A stretch of 64,000 bases of DNA from an uncultured Prevotella sp. (GTDB lineage Bacteria > Bacteroidota > Bacteroidia > Bacteroidales > Bacteroidaceae): positions 33,858-97,857 of the forward strand of contig CADCEF010000014.1 in the NCBI GenBank assembly GCA_902800365.1, read 5' to 3'. Of this stretch, positions 16,666 through 23,615 are shown piece by piece. The position numbers and the translations under genes are program-made. How positions within the stretch are numbered: the stretch's first letter is position 1; the number at the start of each line of letters is the position of its first letter. The notes beneath the pieces were generated by a model that made no database searches, was not told where the DNA came from, and saw nothing but the letters and a program-made list of their open reading frames with translations.

Positions 16666-16764
16666 ATCGTCAATCATGAGAGACAGAGAGAGAAATTAAA
16701 CATTTAACATTAACCATTCTTGGCGGAGCCAAGCGGCAAAGCCGAGCGAAAACATTATTAGAGT

Positions 16765-17267
16765 ATGGCGAAGATTTTTTATGAGTTGCGACAGAACAAA
16801 AACAATCTGTCTAAAATTTACGGCAAGTGGTTTGCCCACAGTAAGGCCGTAGAAACTATGAACACCCGCAAGCTGGCTCAGCCCCAGATGTGGTGTTCGG
16901 AGTGTTGGAGAAGTTCCGTTCATGTTTGGTAGAGATGTTGCTTGAGAGCAAGCGCGTGAAGATTGACGGTCTTGGCACCTTCTTCACTACCATTGAGAAC
17001 GAGCCCGGTGGCGCTGCAAGTCAGGAGGACTTCAACGTAGGTAAGAACCTGAAGGCACTGCACATCCGCTTTATTCCAGAACAGGAGCAGGAGTTGAACA
17101 TCAGCTCGCGAGAGTTCATCAAGAAGGCCGAGTTTGTTAATGTCGACTCGATGATGGGTGGCGATAAGTCAACCTCTGGAAGCGGAAACAGCTCAGGCGG
17201 TGGAAACGGTGGTGGGAACCAGAACACCCCTCCAATCTCGAGCGATGACCCAGGCGAGGGAGATTAA
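16765..17267 (+). pseudogene. HU-like DNA-binding protein, copy 1, frame-disrupted
   Basis: The start ATG at 16765 opens an HU-like protein (MAKIFYELRQNKNNLSK...), which runs to a premature TAG at 16930. The rest of the protein (VFGVLEKFRSCLVEMLLESKRVKIDGLG and a Gly/Ser-rich tail) continues in another frame to 17267. Compared with the intact-looking HGSIYTP-DVV segment of copy 2, about 29 bases are missing after KLAQ at 16881. The family is the histone-like TIGR01201 type found with smalltalk and peptidoglycan amidase genes in Bacteroidales. The frame break means no full product unless the sequence is misassembled. The 99 bases before the break are identical to copy 2. Confidence 0.7.
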
Positions 17268-17402
17268 GCGATTGGGGCGAAAGCCCCACCCGCTTGACAT
17301 TGACCATTCTTGGCGAGCCAAGCGGGAGAGCCGAGCGAAACATTGATCATTGAGCATTATCAATTAACCATTAAAATTAACCAATTAAAACCTTATTAAA
17401 TT

Positions 17403-17913
17403 ATGGCGAAAATTTTTTACGAGTTGCGACAGAACAAAAACAATCTGTCTAAAATTTACGGCAAGTGGTTTGCCCACAGTAAGGCCGTAGAAACTATGAA
17501 CACCCGCAAGCTGGCTCAGGCACGGTAGTATTTATACTCCCGATGTGGTGTTCGGAGTGTTGGAGAAATTCCGCAGTTGTCTTGTGGAAATGCTCCTGGA
17601 GAGTAAGCGAGTGAAGATCGACGGACTGGGAACCTTCTTCACAACCATTGAGAATGAGCCAGGTGGCGCTGACAAGGTGGAGGATTTCAATGTGCAGAAG
17701 AACCTTAAGGCACTGCACATCCGATTCATGCCAGAGCAGGAGCAGGAGTTGAATATCAGCTCGCGAGAGTTCATCAAGAAAGCTGAGTTCATCAACGTAA
17801 GTTCGATGAAGGGCGGCGATAAGACGACCTCTGGAAGCGGCTCTGGTGGCGGTAATCAGGGTGGCGGTGGTAATACCCAGCCAACAGGTGACGTCCCAGG
17901 CGAGGGAGATTAA
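17403..17913 (+). pseudogene. HU-like DNA-binding protein, copy 2, frame-disrupted
   Basis: The ATG at 17403 starts the same HU-like N terminus. After KLAQ (17519) an apparent 11-base loss, removing roughly HIAQ, shifts the frame into TAG at 17526. The HGSIYTPDVVFGVLEKF... part continues in the next frame to 17913 and ends in a Gly/Ser/Gln-rich tail with a final GEGD, as in copies 1 and 3. Bases 17421-17519 are identical to 16783-16881, exactly 99 bases ending at the break in both copies. This points to recent duplication, gene conversion or an assembly artefact. Confidence 0.7.
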
Positions 17914-17971
17914 AAACGGAGGGGTAGCGCCCCTACCCCTCCAAGTTATTAACCTAATAATTTAAAGTACC

Positions 17972-18073
17972 ATGACTAAAAAGGAAACCATTAAGTTTAT
18001 CGTTCAGATTATAGCATCTGTAGCGACAGCCATCGTGACAGCTCTTGGAGCCACATCATGTATGGGCATGTAA
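17972..18073 (+). CDS. smalltalk protein, 33 aa
   Basis: A 33-residue protein starting MTKKETIKFIVQ, with one hydrophobic helix (about 8-28) ending in SCMGM. It is nearly identical to the copy at 42077-42178. NCBI uses the name smalltalk for this Bacteroides/Prevotella family found after HU-like genes; its function is unknown. The helix and late Cys suggest a short membrane peptide. It follows HU copy 2 by 58 bases and is probably on the same message. Confidence 0.8.
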   Translation: MTKKETIKFIVQIIASVATAIVTALGATSCMGM

Positions 18074-18095
18074 CCAAGCCAAAGACCTGCACTTG

Positions 18096-18165
18096 AGGGG
18101 TTCTTGGACTAGCCAAGCGGCCGCTCGACCTTTGGTCGCTTGCAAGGCAAGAAAGCCGAGCGCGC
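18096..18165. repeat. REP-like palindromic repeat near the smalltalk gene
   Basis: A segment built around AGCCAAGCGG and GCCGAGCG. Shorter relatives lie in the leaders of HU copy 1 (about 16720-16750) and HU copy 2 (about 17308-17338). The rest of 18074-18327 holds only a terminator-like hairpin. Confidence 0.45.
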
Positions 18166-18238
18166 CCCTCATACTGCAGCGAGGCTCTTTCGAATAGAAG
18201 TTCTTTTTCATTCAATAATAAATGTATCATATCACATT

Positions 18239-18280
18239 CCCCCTTAAGCTAGCAGCGAATGCTCGTTTGAGGGGATTTTT
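18239..18280 (+). terminator. terminator of HU/smalltalk locus 1
   Basis: CCCCTTAA at about 18239 pairs with TTGAGGGG around a loop containing AGCA/TGCT, followed by ATTTTTG. Confidence 0.5.
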
Positions 18281-18315
18281 GTATATATTTACTTGCATAG
18301 ATAAAAATAAAGTTA

Positions 18316-18405
18316 TATCTTTGCAACATGTTTAAGGGTTACAAGCTTACATATTTTCCATAATTGTCTTTGCTGTAATTATCACTATAGGTCTAATTGG
18401 TGAGA
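18316..18405 (+). pseudogene. fragment of a small membrane protein gene with promoter
   Basis: TATCTTTGC (18316-18324) is followed four bases later by ATG at 18328, a near-leaderless arrangement. The frame reads MFKGYKLTYF and stops. A single missing T near 18358 would open a hydrophobic continuation (IIVFAVIITIGLIGENEK), typical of a one-helix membrane protein. It then runs into the 3' end of the minus-strand remnant. Probably a decayed gene. Confidence 0.35.
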
Positions 18406-18668
18406 ATGAAAAGGCCATCGCGACTTCTCTGTGTATTCATCTATACACTTTGCTGAAGATACTGCGATATCAGGATCTACGAGATAATTTTCCTTCTTCA
18501 ACCTTGCAACAAGCCCAATAAGATCGTTAATCTTTAACGTATCATTCAGATACTTGCGAGCACCATTCTCAAAGGCATCTACCCCTTGATTATGTTTCGC
18601 CTCACACTCCTTATGTGTTCGTGCGAGAAGAATCCCGCGTCCTTACCACAATACTTACACGTTCCCAT
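18385..18668 (-). pseudogene. zinc-ribbon protein remnant, frameshifted
   Basis: The ATG at 18668 overlaps the end of the upstream gene. The protein begins MGTCKYCGKDAGFFSHEH, then two extra bases shift the frame. The other frame continues KECEAKHNQGVDAFENG and KENYLVDPDIAVSSAKC. The CxxC...H...C arrangement is a zinc ribbon. A tail of unrelated residues before the stop at 18385 suggests loss of the true C terminus. Confidence 0.55.
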
Positions 18669-18999
18669 CCTTATCTATAATGATCCAATGTCCTCCAATT
18701 GTTTTAGATCCAGCCCTCCGAATCTTATTATCTTTCTTTAGGCTCTCTATGCATCGCTGAATGTAACTTGATGCTTTGCCAGTTTCTTCTACGAGCTTAG
18801 CTCTTGTAATCGTGGGATCCTTTCTAATCAAGTCCAAAACAATATCAATTGTTGTTTGACCACTAGTTTGACCACTAGTTTGACCACCAGTTTGACCACC
18901 AGTTTGACCACCAGTTTGACCACCAGTTTGAGCTATATTCACATTATTTCTTTTGAATGTCACACGAACTCCGCCAAAGGCATTTTCAATCTTTGGCAT
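18655..18999 (-). CDS. C-terminal fragment of an AlbA_2-type/winged-helix regulator, 114 aa
   Basis: After 25 residues comes a six-copy GGQT/SGQT tandem repeat (12-base DNA repeats, about 18862-18930). Then follows a winged-helix domain (about 50-110: ITRAKLVEETGKASSYIQRCIESLKKDNKIRR). This linker-plus-wHTH is the C-terminal end of large ATP-binding/AlbA_2 regulators of Bacteroidetes; the ATPase and AlbA parts are absent. It has a promoter (TATCTTTG at 19005-19012) only six bases from its ATG, so the fragment may still be expressed, from a leaderless message. It overlaps the zinc-ribbon remnant. Confidence 0.6.
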   Translation of the reverse strand: MPKIENAFGGVRVTFKRNNVNIAQTGGQTGGQTGGQTGGQTSGQTSGQTTIDIVLDLIRKDPTITRAKLVEETGKASSYIQRCIESLKKDNKIRRAGSKTIGGHWIIIDKDGNV

Positions 19000-19120
19000 T
19001 GGTTCAAAGATACAACTTTTTCTGAAACAGGAAAGGAATTAGATGAAAAAAGTTAATTTCACAAGACTTGTGGCGAACAAACGAACAAACGAACAAAAAT
19101 GAATTTGAGAGGAATAATGG

Positions 19121-19615
19121 TTATTTCCCAAAATCCTTCTGAACACCTTCGCCAATAATCTTTGCAAGATAAATATGCTCTTCTCTCACTATAACATGGG
19201 CAAAATAGTCTTCTGCAATACCTTTAACAGTAACTACCTGATTTCTTATTCCACCAATATTATGACAATTGATGTATCGCTCAAACATATTTGAGAAAAG
19301 CCTACTTCTATATTCTTGTACCGAAATGTTCTTCTTTGTTGATGGAATAAGACTAATGAAGTCGCAGAAAAAACAAATCATTACATTTGGATGAGAAAGA
19401 AAAACATCTGCAATACACTCTTCTATCTTAGCGAGTACCCTGGGACTGGTAACATTATCTCCCTTAGTACGCTCAAGTTCTATATCTAAGACTTGAACGC
19501 CTTTATTGGTTAACTCTTGAAGAACATCCTCGGATAACATCCCTATATGGTCGGATGTTATCCTCAAACGGTATTCGTCGCCTTGATCTGATTGGATAAC
19601 AAATTCTTGATTCAT
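19121..19615 (-). CDS. hypothetical protein, 164 aa, coupled to a 47-aa upstream gene
   Basis: Unrecognised cytoplasmic protein with mixed alpha/beta character and a hydrophobic strand around VMICFFCDFISLIP (about 80-93). Its ATG overlaps the stop of the 47-aa gene (TGATG), so the two are translated together. Short tandem repeats (CGAACAAA-type, about 19072-19098) and a 6-bp palindrome lie just downstream. The pair sits in a zone of remnants. A toxin-antitoxin arrangement is possible from size and coupling, but no motif supports it. Confidence 0.55.
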   Translation of the reverse strand: MNQEFVIQSDQGDEYRLRITSDHIGMLSEDVLQELTNKGVQVLDIELERTKGDNVTSPRVLAKIEECIADVFLSHPNVMICFFCDFISLIPSTKKNISVQEYRSRLFSNMFERYINCHNIGGIRNQVVTVKGIAEDYFAHVIVREEHIYLAKIIGEGVQKDFGK

Positions 19616-19758
19616 CAGATAGTAATAACTTTTGCAGAAGACATATCATCTTTAGCAAGTTTCTTCAAACGAAGATACTTACGAACACCTATCTCACGCA
19701 GACGCTCTTCAAGCTTCCTTGATGGGTTCTCAATAGTTATTTTATCTGTATATCTCAT
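19615..19758 (-). CDS. small basic protein, 47 aa
   Basis: Starts MRYTDKITIENPSRKLEERL and ends VITI. It is charged and helical, with Lys/Arg-rich turns. A promoter-like TACTTTTGC (19792-19800) lies 34 bases upstream, and the stop overlaps the ATG of the 164-aa gene. Its operon-leader position and size fit a small partner or antitoxin-like protein, which is inference only. Confidence 0.5.
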   Translation of the reverse strand: MRYTDKITIENPSRKLEERLREIGVRKYLRLKKLAKDDMSSAKVITI

Positions 19759-19909
19759 TTATTATCAAATTCTTATCCGCTGCAAAAGTAGACAAATAAT
19801 TCGAAACTTCCAAACATTTTTGCAAAAAAGTTGTACCTCTGAGCTTTCGCTCGAAGGTACTCACGCTCGAAAAAACTCAAATAAATTTGGATTTTTGCTC
19901 GCTTATTCG

Positions 19910-19918
19910 TACCTTTGC
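19910..19918 (+). promoter_or_regulatory. promoter -7 element for the DUF3467 gene
   Basis: TACCTTTGC, 27 bases upstream of the ATG at 19946. Confidence 0.55.
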
Positions 19919-19945
19919 TGCAGAATAATTAAAACTATAAGAATT

Positions 19946-20275
19946 ATGAATGAGAATAATAACAACAACAGGCAGCAGGGACTGCAGATAGAGATGCCAC
20001 AGGAGGTGGCTCAGGGGGAGTATTCGAACTTTGCGGTGATTACGCATGGATCGGGCGACTTTGTGATTGACTTTGCACGCGTGTTGCCTGGGGTGCCAAA
20101 GGCACAGGCTTGCAGCAGAATCATCATGGCTCCAGAGCACGTGAAGCGACTGCTGCTGGCGCTGAACGAGAACGTGATGCGTTATGAGGCTGAGTTCGGA
20201 CAGATAAAGCTGCCAAACAAAGAAACAGGTGGAATAAAACTGGATGCTTTCGACCCATCGAAGGGTGAGGCATAA
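19946..20275 (+). CDS. DUF3467 domain-containing protein, 109 aa
   Basis: Matches the DUF3467 family, small Bacteroidetes proteins of about 100 residues. After an Asn-rich start come EMPQEVAQGEYSNFAVITHG and a strand-rich core (GDFVIDFARVLPG) ending in a helix (PEHVKRLLLALNENVMRYE). The function is unknown; the family is conserved in core genomes. I chose the ATG at 19946 because the promoter lies between it and earlier in-frame ATGs. It is a single-gene unit with its own terminator at 20285-20313. Confidence 0.85.
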   Translation: MNENNNNNRQQGLQIEMPQEVAQGEYSNFAVITHGSGDFVIDFARVLPGVPKAQACSRIIMAPEHVKRLLLALNENVMRYEAEFGQIKLPNKETGGIKLDAFDPSKGEA

Positions 20276-20284
20276 AAGAAAAGA

Positions 20285-20313
20285 TAAAGGATAGCCGAGG
20301 GGGCTATCCTTTA
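20285..20313 (+). terminator. terminator after DUF3467
   Basis: 12-bp stem (TAAAGGATAGCC with GGCTATCCTTTA) followed by TTTATTT. It lies between convergent genes and may serve both. Confidence 0.7.
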
Positions 20314-20318
20314 TTTAT

Positions 20319-22772
20319 TTAGTCTTGGAAGTAAACTCGTTTTACTCGATTACTGATGCCCGTGAGCACCTCGTAAGGGATGGTCTCGAGCACATCGCTC
20401 AATACGGTAACAGGCAGGTGCTCGCCAAAGATCTCTACCTGGTCACCCTCCTTACAAGGGATATCGGTGACATCAATCAGGGCTACATCCATACAGATAT
20501 TTCCTACGTACTCGGCCTTCTGACCATTGACGAGGCAATAGCAATGACGATTGCCAAGGTGGCGATTCAAACCATCAGCATAGCCAATAGGTATGGCAGC
20601 AATGACGGAGTTGCGATCGAGCTTGCCCTTGCGACTGTAGCCCACTGTCTCAGTCTTGGGGACATCGCGCATCTGCAGGATGGTGGTCTTAAGGGTGCTA
20701 ACGGTGTTAAGGATGCGGTTGTCGCGAGGATCAACACCATAGAGGCCGAGACCTAAGCGACACATATCCATCTGGCGATCGGGGAAGTGCTCGATACCAG
20801 CAGAGTTGTCCATGTGGCGCAGAATCTTATGCGAGAAGGCAGCCTGAAGCTTCTGACTGCCAGCCTCGAAACGCTTGAACTGCAGGCGAGAGAAGTTGTC
20901 GAAGTCGTCGCTATCGGAGCCTACGAAATGGCTGAATACTGAACGTGGGATGACGGCCTGCTGATGGGTGAGGCGATCGATAAGCTCATCCATATCGCGC
21001 TCAGGATCGAAGCCCAGGCGATGCATACCTGTATCGAGTTTGATGTGAACAGGCCAGCCAGTGATACCCTCCTTGCGGGCTGCCTTGATGAGTGCATCGA
21101 GCAGACGGAAGCTGTAGACCTCAGGTTCCAAGTCGTAGTCGAACATGGTCTTGAAGGCGGTCATCTCTGGGTTCATAATCATAATGTTGGCGGTGATGCC
21201 AGCCTTACGCAGGGTGACACCCTCATCGGCCACTGCCACAGCAAGATAATCAACACGATGATCCTGAAGAGTCTTGGCTATCTCAACGGCTCCTGCACCA
21301 TAGGCATCGGCCTTAATCATGCAAACCATCTTGGTCTCAGGCTTCATGAACGAGCGGTAGTAATTAAGATTCTCGACAACGGCGTTGAGGTTTACCTCGA
21401 GGATTGTCTCGTGAACCTTCTGCTCGAGCTGCTCGGTGATGAGGTCGAAACCAAAAGGACGGGCTCCCTTGAGCAGAATCATCTCATCGCGCAGAGAGGT
21501 GAAGGCATCGCTGGAAAGGAAGTGCTTGACATCAGCAAAGAACTGCTTATCAGCAATCTGAATCTTATCGGCCTGAGCGGTGAGCTCCGGACCAATACCA
21601 ATGAACTTGGTGATGCCACGCTTGGTGGCCAGCTCGCTTACCTGAGCGTAGAGCTCGGCAGATGATACGCCAGTCTGGAAGATGTCGCTGAGAACGAGCG
21701 TCTTCTTCTTAGCCTCACGACGCGACATGAAGTCGAGGGCGATGTCGAGCGAGTTGATATCAGAGTTGTAAGAGTCGTTAATAAGGATGCATCCACGCTG
21801 ACCCTCTTTCACCTCAAGGCGCATGGCAACTGGTTCGAGATGTGGCATGCGATCAGCCAAGTCGGATGGAGTGAGTCCAAGGTACAGGGCGATGGCAGCA
21901 CAGGTGATAGAGTTCTCGATAGAGGCCTCGTCGATGAATGGGATGGTGTAGCAGTTCTCCTCGCCCTGCCAGATATATGTGATGCGAGAGTTCTCGACAC
22001 TCTTAATGAAAAGGGTGGCCTGCTCGTCGCATGTTGACCATGATATCTTCTGACCTTTGTATGCCATACGACGGATGCAGCGGCTGATGATATCGTTATC
22101 AGAGCAGTAAACCATAGCCTCGGTATCGTGCATCAGCTCGAGCTTCTCCATGCACTTCTCTTCCATAGAACGGAAGTTCTCCTGATGGGCTGCGCCAAGA
22201 GTGGTGAGCACACCAATGGTGGGTTGGATGATGTCGCGAAGGGCCATCATCTCGCCTGGCTGAGAGATACCTGCCTCGAAGATTCCTATCTCAGTCTGCT
22301 CGTTGAGCAACCATACTGAGAGGGGAACGCCTATCTGAGAGTTGTAGCTGCGAGGCGAACGCACAATGCGCTGCGATGGAAGAAGAAGCTGATAGAGCCA
22401 CTCCTTAACCATGGTCTTACCATTTGAGCCCGTGATACCCACGATGGGGATATCGAACTCGTCGCGATGGCGCTCGGCCAAACGCTGAAGGGCAGCAAGG
22501 GTGTGGGGAACACGCAGGAAATTAGCCTCTGGATAGAGGGTTTCGTAATTCTCGGGCACCTGTTCTACTACAAACTGACGCACACCGCGATTATAAAGGT
22601 CCTGAATGTAGCGATGGCCATCGTTACGCTGGGTTTTCAGGGCAAAAAACAAAGTCTCTTCTGGGAAGCAGAGGCTACGACTATCTGTTAGCAACCAACT
22701 AACCTGTGCCTCAGTGTTTCCATATCTTCGCGCACCAATAAGCGTGGTGACTTTTTCGATACTGTATTTCAT
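20319..22772 (-). CDS. murF-alr: bifunctional MurF/alanine racemase fusion
   Basis: 817 aa, a fusion typical of Bacteroidetes. Residues of about 1-450 are MurF (UDP-MurNAc-tripeptide:D-Ala-D-Ala ligase), with ATP-binding GITGSNGKT at 112-120 and NDSYNSD near 332. Residues of about 455-817 are alanine racemase, with the PLP lysine in KADAYGAG (K487) and the C-terminal GNICMD motif. The protein thus makes D-Ala and adds D-Ala-D-Ala to the peptidoglycan precursor in the cytoplasm. Its promoter (22813-22821, TAACTTTGC) lies within the end of the GSCFA gene. The leader contains 10-base tandem repeats. Confidence 0.95.
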   Translation of the reverse strand: MKYSIEKVTTLIGARRYGNTEAQVSWLLTDSRSLCFPEETLFFALKTQRNDGHRYIQDLYNRGVRQFVVEQVPENYETLYPEANFLRVPHTLAALQRLAERHRDEFDIPIVGITGSNGKTMVKEWLYQLLLPSQRIVRSPRSYNSQIGVPLSVWLLNEQTEIGIFEAGISQPGEMMALRDIIQPTIGVLTTLGAAHQENFRSMEEKCMEKLELMHDTEAMVYCSDNDIISRCIRRMAYKGQKISWSTCDEQATLFIKSVENSRITYIWQGEENCYTIPFIDEASIENSITCAAIALYLGLTPSDLADRMPHLEPVAMRLEVKEGQRGCILINDSYNSDINSLDIALDFMSRREAKKKTLVLSDIFQTGVSSAELYAQVSELATKRGITKFIGIGPELTAQADKIQIADKQFFADVKHFLSSDAFTSLRDEMILLKGARPFGFDLITEQLEQKVHETILEVNLNAVVENLNYYRSFMKPETKMVCMIKADAYGAGAVEIAKTLQDHRVDYLAVAVADEGVTLRKAGITANIMIMNPEMTAFKTMFDYDLEPEVYSFRLLDALIKAARKEGITGWPVHIKLDTGMHRLGFDPERDMDELIDRLTHQQAVIPRSVFSHFVGSDSDDFDNFSRLQFKRFEAGSQKLQAAFSHKILRHMDNSAGIEHFPDRQMDMCRLGLGLYGVDPRDNRILNTVSTLKTTILQMRDVPKTETVGYSRKGKLDRNSVIAAIPIGYADGLNRHLGNRHCYCLVNGQKAEYVGNICMDVALIDVTDIPCKEGDQVEIFGEHLPVTVLSDVLETIPYEVLTGISNRVKRVYFQD

Positions 22773-22805
22773 CTCACTATTTTACTATTTCACTATTTCA
22801 CGATA

Positions 22806-23615
22806 TCAAACTGCAAAGTTAGGGTATTTTTTTTGCAACTCTGCTATTTTTAACATAGTTTTATCCATGAATATGCGATATTCTTGCGATTCTGGGTTGA
22901 AAGGCTTATGATTAAGTGCGGCTTTAAGGGGTTGCCACTCTTTGATGAACTGCTTGGCAGCATCGCTGAGATAGACTTCAGAAAGGCGCTGCCAGATGTA
23001 TTCCACTGCCTGCGATGAGGGGTGGAGCATATCCTCGGCATAGAAGCGATAATCGCGCAACTCATCGTTTATGATTTCGTAGGCGGGGAAGTAGCTTGCG
23101 CCCGCCACCTGGCGGGTGGCAAGCAAAAGCGTAGCTTTCGATAGCTGCGAGCCGTGGTAGCCGTATTTGCGATAGCGGATGGGGCTTACCGTTAGGACTA
23201 CGTGGATATCCGGGTTGGCTGCACGAAGGATGTCGATGGCCTTCTGGAGGTAGTTGGCACACTCGTCGACAGTGAGCTCCTCTTCAGTGAAAAGCGATTG
23301 TGGGCGCTTTTGGCAATTATCAACTATCTCGCCTGTTTCCTTTAGGCGATAGATGTGGTTGGTGCCAAGGGTGAAGAAGGCGGTTCGCAAGCTCCCTAAT
23401 ATAGAGGGATCAGCGAGAGACAAACGCTCGACGGTGTGGAGGATGGAGGCGGGATTATACATCACGCCAAAGGGATTGACTGTGGCGCGGAACTTTTCTT
23501 CCTTGAATCGCGCGCCAATATTATCAGCAAAGCACGATCCTACGAAGAGCATCTCCTCGCATGGCTCAATCCTAAAACCAGGATCCTCTACATCAACTAT
23601 CGTCCTAAACTCCAT
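22806..23615 (-). CDS. GSCFA domain-containing protein
   Basis: 269 aa with the family signature GSCFA at about 27-31 near the N terminus, followed by N-x-G and NPFGVMYNP blocks; SGNH-hydrolase-like. The family is usually described as an esterase-like protein of unknown substrate. There is no signal peptide. The start overlaps the stop of fkp (TGATG), so it is translationally coupled to fucose activation. This hints at a role in surface glycan metabolism (inference). Confidence 0.88.
   Translation of the reverse strand: MEFRTIVDVEDPGFRIEPCEEMLFVGSCFADNIGARFKEEKFRATVNPFGVMYNPASILHTVERLSLADPSILGSLRTAFFTLGTNHIYRLKETGEIVDNCQKRPQSLFTEEELTVDECANYLQKAIDILRAANPDIHVVLTVSPIRYRKYGYHGSQLSKATLLLATRQVAGASYFPAYEIINDELRDYRFYAEDMLHPSSQAVEYIWQRLSEVYLSDAAKQFIKEWQPLKAALNHKPFNPESQEYRIFMDKTMLKIAELQKKYPNFAV
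22813..22821 (-). promoter_or_regulatory. internal promoter for murF-alr
   Basis: TAACTTTGC on the minus strand within the last codons of the GSCFA gene, followed by three degenerate copies of a GTGAAATAGT-like 10-mer before the start at 22772. Confidence 0.5.

Noticed and set aside
16300-16699. Plus-strand open frames of 81 and 101 codons in the AT-rich region
   Set aside because: They run through the inverted repeat arm and A/T-only core, have low-complexity or atypical composition, and disagree with the HU promoter placed after them.
18862-18930. CRISPR-like short repeat
   Set aside because: The 12-base units are contiguous, without spacers, and encode the GGQT linker of a regulator.
20325-21665. 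Long plus-strand frames opposite murF-alr and similarly opposite fkp, A2M and SusC genes
   Set aside because: They are antisense shadows of well-recognised genes and follow from the codon bias of the coding strand.
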